Part shown: positions 13,838 through 22,787 of the stretch, piece after piece | How positions within the stretch are numbered: the first letter of the stretch is position 1 | Layout: every line of letters starts with the position of its first letter | Assembly: GCF_003937945.1 (NCBI RefSeq) | Contig: NZ_RSEC01000006.1 | Coordinates: 1-39,504 of the forward strand | DNA: 39,504 nt | Direction: 5' to 3' | DNA from: Amycolatopsis eburnea | GTDB taxonomy: Bacteria > Actinomycetota > Actinomycetes > Mycobacteriales > Pseudonocardiaceae | Position numbers and translations under genes: made by a program | The notes under the pieces: model-generated | The model's database searches: none | What the model saw: only the letters and a program-made list of their open reading frames with translations | Told to the model about the DNA's origin: nothing

Positions 13838-14799
13838 CAGCGCACCCCACCGTGGAACATGCTCAGCCACTGCGGGTCGAAGTTGAGCTGCCGTGACGCC
13901 GGCGCCCCGGAGCTGCCGGTGCTGCCGTCCTCGGCGTCGAGCCCGTACCGCGCGTACACCGCATCGACGTCCGGGATCCCGGTGGACTTGCGCTTGGGCA
14001 GCGTCAGCCGGTACGTGCCGCCGTCCACCGACGTGAAGCTGGACGCGCGGTCCGGCACCATGCTGCGGTGCTTGTTGGCCAGGCTGCGCAGCCGCACCAG
14101 CGCGGCCTCGCGCAGCGGCTGCGGCGGCGCGTCCAGCCCGTACTCGCCTTCGAGCACGACGTTGGCGTTGCCCTCGGTCCAGAAGCCGGAGTCGGTGCGC
14201 CGCAGCATCCCGTCCGCGGTGACCGCCAGCGCCGCCAGCTGCCCGGCTGACAGCGCCACCGTCGGCAGCCCGGTGCGCGGGGCGACCGCGGCCGAGCGGA
14301 TCGCCCGCACATCGGCCTTGCCCAGCAGGACGTCGGAGGTACCGGTGCCGTCGAGGGTCTCCCGCCAGTAGCGCGGGACGAACGCGCGGCCGCAGATCGC
14401 CTCGCACTCCAGCTCGGTTTCCAGCCGTGCGGCCACCAGCACCGGCGTCGGGAAGTCCTCGACGTCGGCCAGCTGCGCGTCGGCCGCGCGGATGTAGGCG
14501 ATGGTGAAGAACGTCCCGCCGGCGACCTCGACCAGGTCGGTGACCGTGGTCGGGTTGCCGGCGATCGTGCCGGTCCAGGTGACCGTCAGCAGCGTCACCG
14601 CGGCCTGCGCCGGCAGCACGAACGTGTACTCCCCGGTGCCGCCGTGCGCCGCGGTGCCGGAGGCCACGGTCGTCCCGGCCGGGTCCTTCAGCACGACGGC
14701 GACGGACCCGGCCGAGACGTCGACCGGGGTCTCCTCGTCGAGCAGGAAGACGTGCCGCAGAGTGGCCGCCTGGCCGAGCACGACCCGTGTCAGCTCCAC
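13837..14799 (-). CDS. Head-tail connector with N-terminal Ig-like domain, 320 aa
   Basis: Residues about 1-95 form a beta domain (MELTRVVLGQAATLRHVFLL to GNPTTVTDLVEVAGG) resembling the Ig-like folds added to phage virion proteins. Residues about 97-320 are helical and match the head-tail connector (gp6/gp15-like) pattern, with DFPTPVLVAARLETELECEA, REALVRLRSLANKH-type helices and a PDVDAVYARYG motif near the end. Connectors join the portal ring to the tail. The position after the capsid genes agrees. The domain fusion is an inference from the two distinct sequence styles. Confidence 0.68.
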   Translation of the reverse strand: MELTRVVLGQAATLRHVFLLDEETPVDVSAGSVAVVLKDPAGTTVASGTAAHGGTGEYTFVLPAQAAVTLLTVTWTGTIAGNPTTVTDLVEVAGGTFFTIAYIRAADAQLADVEDFPTPVLVAARLETELECEAICGRAFVPRYWRETLDGTGTSDVLLGKADVRAIRSAAVAPRTGLPTVALSAGQLAALAVTADGMLRRTDSGFWTEGNANVVLEGEYGLDAPPQPLREAALVRLRSLANKHRSMVPDRASSFTSVDGGTYRLTLPKRKSTGIPDVDAVYARYGLDAEDGSTGSSGAPASRQLNFDPQWLSMFHGGVR

Positions 14800-14803
14800 C
14801 GGC

Positions 14804-15082
14804 TCAGCCCACCCACACCGAGCCGACCAGCGCGCCGGCCGCCTGCAGGTAGAGCCCGGCCGCGCAGCGCAGCCCGTCCGGGGCGTTGACGTGGCCGCTG
14901 CCGTTCGCGGCGAGCGCGATCGTGGCCACGACCGTTCCCGACGCCGCGGACGCGTTGTCGAACAGGGTGACCACGTTCGCCGATCCGCTGGTGTCGCGCA
15001 GCGACAGGCCGCGGAACGTGCAGGGACCGGCGCTCACCGCGCCGGTCCCCGTCACGTTGCGCGGCTCGGCCTGCGACGTCAC
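14804..15082 (-). CDS. Small virion-like protein, 92 aa
   Basis: Starting at the GTG that overlaps the previous stop (GTGA at 15082-15079), the protein reads TSQAEPRNVTGTGAVSAG and is rich in Gly, Ala, Ser and Val, with one beta-sandwich-like core (SGTVVATIALAANGSGHVNA) and a C-terminal ALVGSVWVG. It contains two Cys. It may be a capsid decoration or head-fibre protein, given the position between major capsid and connector. A GTG at 15091 would add three residues. No family is recognised. Confidence 0.6.
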   Translation of the reverse strand: MTSQAEPRNVTGTGAVSAGPCTFRGLSLRDTSGSANVVTLFDNASAASGTVVATIALAANGSGHVNAPDGLRCAAGLYLQAAGALVGSVWVG

Positions 15083-15489
15083 GAACGCCACCGCAGCGCG
15101 ACCTGCAGCAGACCGGCCGGGATCGCCAGGCCCGTGCCGGAGTGCGCGATCGTGGCGGTCAGGACGTCCCCGGCGGCGGGCTGCAGGTCGCTGGACGTGC
15201 CCGAGAGCGTGCCCGAGTCCGCGGCGTTCGCGGTGCCGTTGCCGGCGGCGTAGGACCGCGACCACGGCACCACGGACCCGGCGCCGTTGCTGCCCCGGTT
15301 GCGCAGGCTGATGGTCGCGAAGTTGGTGCCGTTGGCGGTGATCGCGGCGCCCGGCACCCAGCGCACCGAGGTGATCAGCGCGCCCTTGGGCAGGATCAGG
15401 CCGGGCTGCTCGACCGCGGCGCCGGCGGCGACGGCCGGCACCTCGATCCCGTAGAGCAGGTCCCCGGCGAGGTCGGTGAACTTCGGCAT
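15079..15489 (-). CDS. Probable capsid decoration / head protein, 136 aa
   Basis: A beta-rich, Gly/Ala/Thr-rich protein with few charges: it begins MPKFTDLAGDLLYGIEVP and continues LPKGALITSVRWVPG, ITANGTNFATISLRNRG and PAAGDVLTATIAHSG, ending LQVALRWRS. These are features of small phage capsid decoration or head-fibre proteins. It is the first gene after the capsid gene and downstream of a large stem-loop (15524-15597). The ATG follows GAACGGGGAGAACCGTC, a good ribosome site. Function is inferred from position and composition. Confidence 0.6.
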   Translation of the reverse strand: MPKFTDLAGDLLYGIEVPAVAAGAAVEQPGLILPKGALITSVRWVPGAAITANGTNFATISLRNRGSNGAGSVVPWSRSYAAGNGTANAADSGTLSGTSSDLQPAAGDVLTATIAHSGTGLAIPAGLLQVALRWRS

Positions 15490-15523
15490 GACGGTTCTCC
15501 CCGTTCAGGAGGCGGATACGGGT

Positions 15524-15597
15524 GCGGCCACACGCCGCGGCCCCCGCCGGAGCACCCGCGTGGTGCCGGCTCGCAAGGGGCAGCGGCGTGTGGCCGC
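15524..15597 (-). terminator. Large nested stem-loop after the capsid gene
   Basis: GCGGCCACACGCCGC (15524-15538) is perfectly complementary to 15583-15597 (15-bp arms). Inside, CCCC/GGGG and a CCGG-A-GCACC/GGTGC-CGG stem can continue the helix. It lies 38 bases after the capsid stop and 34 bases before the next start on the minus strand. It could be a partial terminator lowering downstream expression, or an RNA-protecting 3' structure. Confidence 0.75.
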
Positions 15598-15635
15598 GAG
15601 GGGGTTACTGGGGTGCGACGGGAGGCGGGCGCCGG

Positions 15636-18494
15636 TCAGGCGTTGCCGCGGTAGAGGCCGCGGTGCTCGAGCACCGCGCCGCTGTAGATGTGCCGGATCT
15701 TGTAGGTCAGCTTGTCCGCGTCGAACATGCTGCCCACGGTCTGGTCGGCCTGGGTGAACATTTCCGGCTCCTGGCGGCCCTGGTAGAACCCGATCTCCAG
15801 CGTCGGGCAGAACGCCGGGTCGGCCCCGAGGTACCACTGGGTCTGCGAGGTCCAGTAGTCGAGCACGATCAGCTCGAGGCCCTGGTGCAGGTTCGGGGTG
15901 TTCGTCGGCCCGGCCGGGGTGGCCGGGATCGCGACCGCCGAGGTGGCCAGCTGCCAGCCGAGCTCCTCCAGCCCGGACGGCACGATCAGCGTCTTCGGGA
16001 TGATCGACAGCACGTTGGACGCGTCGCCGTAGGCCTTCTGCTGGCGCATCTTCGCGCGGCCGGCCGAGAGGTTCGTCTGGCTCAGCGCGTTGGTGTCGGT
16101 GTTGGCGTGCAGCGCGTGGAACAGCGCCGTGCCGTCGTAGGTGGTCGCGCCGTTGACGACCAGCATGTCCCAGACGAACCGGAACAGCGTCTGCGCCGCG
16201 GCCAGCCCGAGCCGCGTCGGGATCTTGGAAATCGCCCGGATGTCGTCGTTGGCGATCATCTCCAGGGTGATGTCCTCCGTGCCACCCTTCTTGCTGATCG
16301 CGTAGGTGATCTCCTCACCCGTCGGCGAGGTCAGCGGCTGGTACGGCGCCCCCTCGTTGACGACCGGCAGCACCCCGTACCCGCCGATCCGCTCGATCCG
16401 CTGCGTGCGGAAGTCGTTGATCGGCGGCGTCGAGCTCACCAGCTGGCGCCAGTTCTGCAGGCTGGGCTGGTTGTAGTCGGCGATCATCCGGCGGGTGATC
16501 GAGTCACCCAGCGCCAGCGCCCAGGACGCGGCGACCATCGACTCCGTCGAGCGCATCGCCTCACGCGAGCGGCCGGAGCTGTAGCCCTGGCCGAAGCTGG
16601 CCGCCAGGATGGTGCGGTTGAAGTCCTCGTCGAACGACCGCGGCCGCGCGCCCGTCCAGTCGACGTAGGCCTCCTTGAAGCTGCGGTAGCCGTTGCTGAA
16701 GTCGTTGGCGAAGAACGCGTCGAGCGCGTCGACCTTCTTGCTCAGCGCCTCCTGGGTCACCTGCACCGTGTGCCGCGGCGCGAGCTCGGCGCGCTCCAGC
16801 GTGGACCAGGCCGCCTTGATCGCGGCGATCTGGGCGTCGACCGTGGCTTCGGTGAAGCGGTCCGGCAGCGCCGCGGTGACCGACTCGGTGACCGAAGCGC
16901 GCGCGGCCTCGGGGAAACCGGCGTCGTCCACCTTGGACTTGATCAGCAGGCGGCCCATGAACGAGTCCTTGGCCTCGCCCACGCGCACCGTCTCGGTCTC
17001 GGTCGCCTTGGTTTCCGTGCCGCCGGGCTGGGTGGTGCCGGCCGGGGTGCTGGTGGTGGTTTCACTCGCCTTGCTCAGACCGGCCGCGGCGAGCTCCGCG
17101 GGCGTGGCGTCCTTGAGCGCAGCGAGCACGTCCGCCTTCGTGAACGTCACGTCGGTCTCCTTCGTGCTCTCCCCGCCGGGCGCCGTGCCCGCGGGGTCGT
17201 TGGTGGTGATTCCGCCCGCGACAACACGCGTGGCCTTCCCGCCGGCGGCGGGGTCGGACACGATGTCGACCGACAGGACTTTCGTGATCGCGGTGGCTTC
17301 CTGCAGCTGCAGCGCACCCTCGGTCACCGTCTTGAACGTGCCCATGGCGTCGTGGCTGAACCCGACCATCGGGGCCAGCCCGTCGGTCTGCGCGGCCAGC
17401 GCCGCTTCCAGGGCTTCGATCGCCTGCACCGCCGAGGGCAGCATCACCGCGTCGGCCTCGATCGCGGCACTGCCGGCCTCGACGTTGCGCAGGAACCCGA
17501 CCAGCCCGACGATCGTGCCGGTCGCCAGCTCGGCCTCGGTGCGGTGGTGGTCGTAGATCTTCGCGCCCTCGTAGGCCGAGACCGCCGAGCGCATCACCGT
17601 CTCCGGGTAGCGGCGGCGGTTCTTGCTGTCGCCGTAGGCGATCGCCTCGATCCGGAACACCCGGTTGCCGTCGGAGTCCTTGCCCTTGGACTCCAGCACC
17701 CGGCCCTGGATCACCGACTCCAGCACCCGCCCGGGCAGCACTTCGCCGGCCTCGGCGACCGCGGCCGCCGCCCCCTGCGCGGCGGCGTCGCCCTCGGCGC
17801 TCGAGCTCGGCGCCGGCGCGTAGGTCTTGACGACCTCGACCGGCTCGCCCAGCTCCACCGACGTCCCGTCCGGGCTGACCGAGTACGTGCACTGGAACAG
17901 CGCGCACTGCGGGCCGTACTCGACGGAGTAGACGACCTCCTCGGCGGACATGTCCGCGATCCACACGTAGCGGTAGTAGCCGTCATCGCAGTCGGTGGAC
18001 ACCTTCGCCCGGACCGCGGTGCGCACCCGCTCCTGCAGGTCCGAGAACGACAGGGTGCCCGAGATCCACGCCTCGGCCGCCTTGCTGTCGAACTCGATCC
18101 CCCGGGCCTTGGCCGCGGCGCGGATCTTGCCGCGCAGCTGCTGCAGCTGCCGCGCGTCGTACGGCGTCTCGTGGGCGGCCAGGTGCGCCCAGCTCTCCCG
18201 CACCTGGCCGTCGGTGCCCAGCGGGTAGCGGGCCCGCCGGTCGGGCTGCCAGCCGGGGTCGGCGTACTCGACCGCCCCGGCCGGCACCGTGGTCGACTCG
18301 GTCACGGCCGTCTCGGTCACCCGCACGGGACGCTCGGGCACGAACTGGTGCCCGCACTGCGGACACGCCACCTGCGACGCCATCGCGGGCCCTCCCTGCT
18401 CTTCGATCGGCTCGCCCCGGAAACCGGCCTGAGCGCGCTCCTGCGCGCACGGGCCGCATCCCGGGTCCGAGCACACCGGCGGGTGCTCGCTCAT
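15636..18494 (-). CDS. Fused prohead protease and major capsid protein, 952 aa
   Basis: Residues 1-60 contain Cys pairs (CSDPGCGPC; CPQCGHQF) resembling zinc ribbons. Residues about 80-165 hold a DUF6582-like helical region (ARQLQQLRGKIRAAAKARGI). Residues about 250-420 match prohead proteases: YDHH (H316/H317) and GFSHDAMG (S380), then KVLSVDIVSDPAAGG. Residues about 555-952 match a major capsid protein (SKKGGTEDITLEMIANDDIR, WDMLVVNGATTYDG, ending in IYSGAVLEHRG). The protease would cleave the scaffold part and release the capsid domain. No stop or ribosome site divides the two parts. GTG/ATG start overlaps the previous stop. Confidence 0.85.
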   Translation of the reverse strand: MSEHPPVCSDPGCGPCAQERAQAGFRGEPIEEQGGPAMASQVACPQCGHQFVPERPVRVTETAVTESTTVPAGAVEYADPGWQPDRRARYPLGTDGQVRESWAHLAAHETPYDARQLQQLRGKIRAAAKARGIEFDSKAAEAWISGTLSFSDLQERVRTAVRAKVSTDCDDGYYRYVWIADMSAEEVVYSVEYGPQCALFQCTYSVSPDGTSVELGEPVEVVKTYAPAPSSSAEGDAAAQGAAAAVAEAGEVLPGRVLESVIQGRVLESKGKDSDGNRVFRIEAIAYGDSKNRRRYPETVMRSAVSAYEGAKIYDHHRTEAELATGTIVGLVGFLRNVEAGSAAIEADAVMLPSAVQAIEALEAALAAQTDGLAPMVGFSHDAMGTFKTVTEGALQLQEATAITKVLSVDIVSDPAAGGKATRVVAGGITTNDPAGTAPGGESTKETDVTFTKADVLAALKDATPAELAAAGLSKASETTTSTPAGTTQPGGTETKATETETVRVGEAKDSFMGRLLIKSKVDDAGFPEAARASVTESVTAALPDRFTEATVDAQIAAIKAAWSTLERAELAPRHTVQVTQEALSKKVDALDAFFANDFSNGYRSFKEAYVDWTGARPRSFDEDFNRTILAASFGQGYSSGRSREAMRSTESMVAASWALALGDSITRRMIADYNQPSLQNWRQLVSSTPPINDFRTQRIERIGGYGVLPVVNEGAPYQPLTSPTGEEITYAISKKGGTEDITLEMIANDDIRAISKIPTRLGLAAAQTLFRFVWDMLVVNGATTYDGTALFHALHANTDTNALSQTNLSAGRAKMRQQKAYGDASNVLSIIPKTLIVPSGLEELGWQLATSAVAIPATPAGPTNTPNLHQGLELIVLDYWTSQTQWYLGADPAFCPTLEIGFYQGRQEPEMFTQADQTVGSMFDADKLTYKIRHIYSGAVLEHRGLYRGNA

Positions 18495-19165
18495 GCCTGC
18501 TCGACCTTCTTCGCCAGCTCGGCGACCAGACCCGTGCGCGGCTTCTCGCGGCCCTGCTCGACCTCGAGCGCGCGCCGCGCGCGGTCCTCGTCGTCGCCGA
18601 CCCAGTCCAGGACCGACTGGGCGTTGCCGTCCGGAACCTCGTCGCCCGCCGGCGGCGTGGTGCCGCCGTTGCCCTGGCCGCCGTCGCCCTTGGCCTTGGC
18701 CTCGGCCTGCTGCTGCTCCTCGGACTTCCCGCCGGTCGTCTGCTCCAGCGCCTCGCCGCGCGGGGTCAGGTCGTCCGCGGCGGCTTCCGGGTGCGGCACC
18801 GGCACCGGCGGCGGCGGGACCTGGCCGTCCGGGTGCTCCAGCGCCAGGCGCGCCCGCTCGGCGACCGCGGCCGCGTTCGGGTCCAGGCCCTGCTGCCCGC
18901 CGGTGGCCGGGTCCGCGGTGGCCGGGTCCGCGCTCTCGCGCGCCGCGTCGAGCTCGGCGACCTCGTCTTCGTCGAACCCGAGCGCCAGCAGGTCATCCCG
19001 GCTCGCACCTCGCTTGATCGCGTGCGCGATGCCGTCGGACGTGATGACCGTGTGCTGGCCGTCGTGGGTGGTCACGACGTGGGCGTTGCCCACTTCCGCC
19101 ACCGCCAGGACCTCGTGCACGGGCATGCCCATCACGCGGGCCGCCTGGTCCAGGGACCACGTCAT
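18491..19165 (-). CDS. Head morphogenesis-region protein of unknown function, 224 aa
   Basis: Residues 1-80 form a compact domain (MTWSLDQAARVMGMPVHEVL, then VITSDGIAHAIKRGASRDDL). The rest is acidic, Pro/Gln/Gly-rich and likely disordered (EQTTGGKSEEQQQAEAKAKG), closing with a charged helix (VAELAKKVEQA). It sits between portal and the protease/capsid gene, where scaffold or head-assembly proteins are often found, and its composition would suit a scaffold. The ATG at 19165 was chosen because GGAGGAAGC lies just upstream; an earlier ATG lacks one. Confidence 0.6.
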   Translation of the reverse strand: MTWSLDQAARVMGMPVHEVLAVAEVGNAHVVTTHDGQHTVITSDGIAHAIKRGASRDDLLALGFDEDEVAELDAARESADPATADPATGGQQGLDPNAAAVAERARLALEHPDGQVPPPPVPVPHPEAAADDLTPRGEALEQTTGGKSEEQQQAEAKAKGDGGQGNGGTTPPAGDEVPDGNAQSVLDWVGDDEDRARRALEVEQGREKPRTGLVAELAKKVEQA

Positions 19166-19184
19166 TGCTTCCTCCACAGTGGAC

Positions 19185-20669
19185 TCAGGGCAGAGCAATG
19201 AGCTTGCCGCCCTTTTTGCCGTCGGCGGTGTTGCCGTCGACATGGGTAGCGACGTCGTCGACGTCGCCTTCGGGGTCGTCCAGCTCGGCGCGGTAGGGCA
19301 CGCCGACGAAGTCCTCCCACGCTTTCTTCGCCGCCTGCTTCGCGGCTTCCTTGCTTAGCGCGCCGATGCTGCGCAGCTTGTCCAGCCCGATCGACAGGTT
19401 CATCAGCACCTGCGCCGAGATCTGGGCGTCGGCCGCGGCGACCTCCGGGCCGTGCACCGTCACCGTCTGGGAGGCCTTGACCATCAGCGACTGCCCGGAC
19501 GCCGGGTCGCGCGCCTCGACCTCGGCCGCCAGCCGCCGCGCCGCGACCGCCCGGTCGACGACGTAGCGCAGCAGCTCGGCCTGCTCGGCCAGGTAAAGGC
19601 CCTGCACCCCGGAGATGCGACGCCGCACCGGTTCCGCCATCGACAGCGACGTCGCCCGGTTCGCGCCGTCCGGCTCGGCGAGCCACGTCTTCGACAGCCC
19701 GGACCCGGCCGCGGCCAGCGTCAGCACGCTGCTCGCGGCCTCGGTGTCCTCGAACGCGCCGGTCTGCGCCGTCTTCGCGTTCCACTCCACCGACTCGTTG
19801 TGCACCTCGACCGAGCCCGAGCGTGGCACGTGTGTGCCGCCTCGGGCCTTGACGAAGTTGTCGACGTCGGTCTGGCCGCCCTTCACCGTCACGTCCCACA
19901 CCAGGTACCGCGCCAGCGCGGTGCGGTCGATCAGGTTCGACAGGACCTGGTCGTAGGAGTCGAGCCAGTCCAGGACCGTCGAGAGGAACGGCAGCCCGCG
20001 GGTGTCGGTGATCAGCGCCTTGTGCGGGGTCCACAGCAGCGCCTCGCCGGTGCGCAGCCCGGTGTAGTCGTCGACCGCCACCAGCTTCAGCTCGTCGCGC
20101 TCGGCGCCGTTCTGGAACTTGACCATCTGCGGCCACAGCGGGTTCCCGCCGCGCAGGTAGACCTCTTCGATGATCGACGGGTCCACCGGGCACAGCCGCG
20201 TCACCCCGCTGGTCGAGCCGGTCATCAGCTCGGTCAGCGACTCGCCGTTGAGCAGCTCGGTGCGCAGCCACGGATCCTGCAGCGCCGCCATGTTGTTCGC
20301 CGGGTCGGTCCAGAACTCGTCGACCACCCGCGCCACGTCGGGGTTGGTGACCTGGTAGGTGACGCCCTTGTCGCCCACGCAGAAGCTCGTGTAGGTGTCG
20401 ATGATCGCCTTGACCATCGGATTCGACCGGTACCCGGCCACGCTGTACTCGCGCGCCTTCTCCAGCGTCCACGCCGGAACCTGCCGCCCCTGCGACCCGG
20501 CCGGCCGGAACCCGCGGTCGCCGTCGATCGGGTCGATCCCGTTGTAGGAGCCCAGCGACGCCCCGGTCGCGACCACCTGCTGCGGGGTCGCCTCGGCCAC
20601 CCGCCGCGCGGACGGGCGCGCGGCAGCGGCCTCGCGGGCGCGGCGCGGGACGGGCACGATCGACCTCAT
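19185..20669 (-). CDS. Portal protein, 494 aa
   Basis: Length and pattern agree with siphovirus portals. The N-terminus has WTLEKAREYSVAGYRSNPMV and IIDTYTSFCVGDKGVTY. Mid-protein segments LTELMTGSTSGVTRLCPVDP and KALITDTRGLPFLSTVLDWL are typical of the portal wing and stem, and a helical C-terminus with SIGLDKLRSIGALSKEAAKQ follows. The portal is the dodecameric ring through which DNA is packaged and to which the tail joins. The ATG overlaps the upstream stop (ATGA). It lies two genes after the terminase, as expected. Confidence 0.88.
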   Translation of the reverse strand: MRSIVPVPRRAREAAAARPSARRVAEATPQQVVATGASLGSYNGIDPIDGDRGFRPAGSQGRQVPAWTLEKAREYSVAGYRSNPMVKAIIDTYTSFCVGDKGVTYQVTNPDVARVVDEFWTDPANNMAALQDPWLRTELLNGESLTELMTGSTSGVTRLCPVDPSIIEEVYLRGGNPLWPQMVKFQNGAERDELKLVAVDDYTGLRTGEALLWTPHKALITDTRGLPFLSTVLDWLDSYDQVLSNLIDRTALARYLVWDVTVKGGQTDVDNFVKARGGTHVPRSGSVEVHNESVEWNAKTAQTGAFEDTEAASSVLTLAAAGSGLSKTWLAEPDGANRATSLSMAEPVRRRISGVQGLYLAEQAELLRYVVDRAVAARRLAAEVEARDPASGQSLMVKASQTVTVHGPEVAAADAQISAQVLMNLSIGLDKLRSIGALSKEAAKQAAKKAWEDFVGVPYRAELDDPEGDVDDVATHVDGNTADGKKGGKLIALP

Positions 20670-20923
20670 GCGGCGGCCGGCTCCTCAACCGCGCGCAGCG
20701 CCTGGCCCTCGTCGACGGGCGCGGCCGCGGCCGTCTCGGACTGGCCGGCACCCCACATCGACAGGTACCCGAGGCCGGCCGCGAGGATCGAGCCGGTCAG
20801 CCCGCCCCACCACGCGCCCGCCAGGCCACCGACCGTGATGGCGATGCCGAGCAGGCCGAGCACGAACAGCACGTTCGCCAGCAGCATGCTCGACACCTTG
20901 GGCACCCGGATCCGGATCACCAT
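20666..20923 (-). CDS. Small membrane protein, 85 aa
   Basis: Two hydrophobic segments are evident (LANVLFVLGLLGIAITVGGL and GSILAAGLGYLSMWGA) after a basic N-terminus (MVIRIRVPKVSS), with an Ala/acidic C-terminal tail. The ATG at 20923 lies just after the preceding stop. A membrane protein between terminase and portal is unusual; it might serve superinfection exclusion or membrane association of heads, but nothing identifies its role. Its TGA overlaps the portal ATG. Confidence 0.6.
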   Translation of the reverse strand: MVIRIRVPKVSSMLLANVLFVLGLLGIAITVGGLAGAWWGGLTGSILAAGLGYLSMWGAGQSETAAAAPVDEGQALRAVEEPAAA

Positions 20924-20928
20924 TGCGA

Positions 20929-21159
20929 TCAGTCCTGGTCCGTCGGCTCGACCGGCGAGAAGTCCACGAAGTAGGCCTTCCCGATCTCGTAGCGGTCGCC
21001 GAGCTCGCCCTTCAGCGAGATGTTGAGCTGGCACGCCGGGGTGTAGCGGGCCCACTCCTCGTTCTCCGGGCCGGTGACGGCGGCGAACTGGACCTGGACC
21101 TGGCGGTGCTCACCGGCGCCGGTCTCGACCTTCTGGTGCACCTGCAGCTTCGCGCGCAT
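20929..21159 (-). CDS. Conserved actinophage head-region protein, 76 aa
   Basis: The protein reads MRAKLQVHQKVETGAGEHRQ, then GPENEEWARYTPACQLNI and IGKAYFVDFSPVEPTDQD. The pattern N-E-x-W/F-x-x-x-T-P-x-x-x-I/L near the middle and the G-K-x-Y-x-V-D-F-x-P ending recur in small proteins near actinophage structural genes, whose function is not established. ATG 21159 has AAGGGAGAAGTGGCC upstream, so it was preferred to an earlier in-frame start inside the terminase end. Confidence 0.65.
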   Translation of the reverse strand: MRAKLQVHQKVETGAGEHRQVQVQFAAVTGPENEEWARYTPACQLNISLKGELGDRYEIGKAYFVDFSPVEPTDQD

Positions 21160-21173
21160 GGCCACTTCTCCCT

Positions 21174-22787
21174 TCAGAGTTTGAGCCGGGACGTCGGACG
21201 CCACAGCTCGGTACCACCGGCGATTCCGCCGGTGTGCTCGGGAACAGCCGCAGCCGCCGGCGGCGGCGTCGGTGCCTTCAGGACGTTGATCCGCGCCAGG
21301 TACGCCAGGCGCGCGAGCGTGACGGCAACCAGCGGCGCGATGTTCGCCGCGGACTTCTTGCGGCCCCAGGCGTAGGAGTCGCCCAGCGGCCGCGGCGCCA
21401 CCCCACCCACCGCGGCGTTGAGCGGGATCTGGCCGATGTGGCGCAGCTTGCCCTGCTCGATCGCGTCCACCAGCGCGCCGCAGGACCCGGCGTATTCGTT
21501 GGCCGTCGGGATGAACAGGTCACCGCGGCGCGGCTCAGCGATCTTGCCGTCGTCTCCCTTGGCCGGCAGCGAGATCCCCGCGTCCTTCAGCTCCAGCAGC
21601 AGCGACCCGGCCGGGCCCTTCACGTCCAGCGCGACCGCCACCGGGTTCCACTTCTTCACCAGCTCGGCCAGCCGCGGCACGATCCACGCCGTGCCCTCGC
21701 GGTGCTCGAGCACCTCGACGTGACCGAGCCCGTCGCTGCGCGGTCCGTACGCGCCGATGGCGCCCCATTTACGGTCCGGGGTGATGTCGATCGCGTAGGC
21801 GAAGTCCGTGCCCAACTGGGACGTCGCGTCGAACAGGTCCTTCCACACCGCGAAGCTGATGATGTCGTCGCTGGCGGCCGGGTACGGCGGCCAGATCCCG
21901 AGCCGTTCGCGAGCGAAGTCGAACTCGCTCATCTCGCCCAGCTCGGTCTCCTCGATCCACTCCTCGGAGATCCGGATCCCCAGCGCGGGGTTGGTCGCCC
22001 ACCAGTGCGACCGGTCGTTGAAGTCGATCTCGCCGAGGTTCTCCAGGTCGCCCGCCAGGCCCCAGTCCCGGAACCCCAGCCGCCCGGGCTTGTCGCTCTC
22101 CGAGCGCTTCTTGACCCGGAACACCACGATGTCCGGATCGCTCTTCAGCGGCGGGCTCGACGTGTAGATGACCTGCGGGCCGGGCTGCTCCATGCTGCGC
22201 GCCGAGAGCGAGGGCAGCAGCGCCGCCTGCTGCTCGTTGGTGTAGGCGAACGCCTCGTCGATGATCAGCAAGTCGCCGGTGAAGCCGCGGCCGCCGCCGC
22301 TGCTGCGAGCCAGGAAGTCGATCTTCGCCATGGTGTCCAGGCGGGTGATCGATTCCTTGCCGTTGGTGTTGGTGAACTTCACCAGCACCTCGCGGCCGAG
22401 CCCCGGGATCGTCACTCCCCAGAGCTCGTCGTCCTTCTCGTTGACCTGCCGACCGAGCGCCTTGAAGAGCGCCTTGAGCCGGATGAAGGCCTTGATCGCG
22501 GTGTTGAACAGGTGGGCGGTCCACACGATCTCGTGCTCGCCCAGCACCAGGAACCCGAAGAGCACCCGGATTTCCAGGATGCTGCCCTTGCCGTTCTGCC
22601 GGGCCACGAACTCGGCGTAGGACTGGCAGGCCCACCGCCGGTCGGCGCGGATCCCGAGGATCGCCGCCACGGACTCTTGCTGCCAGCCGTCGGCGACCAG
22701 CCCGGCCTGCCGCGACAGCGCGCACGCCTCCGGCCCCAGCGTCGCCGCGTACGGCGGGATCAGGTTAATCCGAGGCCGGCGCACCAC
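21174..22787 (-). CDS. Terminase large subunit, 537 aa
   Basis: The N-terminal ATPase has an atypical Walker A (RQNGKGS, about residue 62) and Walker B with catalytic Glu (LLIIDEAFAY), followed by the coupling motif YTSSPP. The C-terminal nuclease shows the acidic residues of the RNase H-like fold (YAIDITPDRKWG, VALDVKGPAGS) and the late DSYAWGRKKSAANIAP motif. It is the packaging motor that cuts and translocates DNA into the prohead. Overlap with the small subunit gene allows a GTG at 22787 (or 22784); an upstream in-frame ATG would extend 30 residues into that gene with basic low-complexity sequence. Confidence 0.9.
   Translation of the reverse strand: MVRRPRINLIPPYAATLGPEACALSRQAGLVADGWQQESVAAILGIRADRRWACQSYAEFVARQNGKGSILEIRVLFGFLVLGEHEIVWTAHLFNTAIKAFIRLKALFKALGRQVNEKDDELWGVTIPGLGREVLVKFTNTNGKESITRLDTMAKIDFLARSSGGGRGFTGDLLIIDEAFAYTNEQQAALLPSLSARSMEQPGPQVIYTSSPPLKSDPDIVVFRVKKRSESDKPGRLGFRDWGLAGDLENLGEIDFNDRSHWWATNPALGIRISEEWIEETELGEMSEFDFARERLGIWPPYPAASDDIISFAVWKDLFDATSQLGTDFAYAIDITPDRKWGAIGAYGPRSDGLGHVEVLEHREGTAWIVPRLAELVKKWNPVAVALDVKGPAGSLLLELKDAGISLPAKGDDGKIAEPRRGDLFIPTANEYAGSCGALVDAIEQGKLRHIGQIPLNAAVGGVAPRPLGDSYAWGRKKSAANIAPLVAVTLARLAYLARINVLKAPTPPPAAAAVPEHTGGIAGGTELWRPTSRLKL

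Noticed and set aside
15522..19358. 1278-aa plus-strand frame opposite the capsid and neighbouring genes
   Set aside because: Antisense shadow of clearly recognised virion genes; composition dominated by Arg, Gly, Val and Asp.
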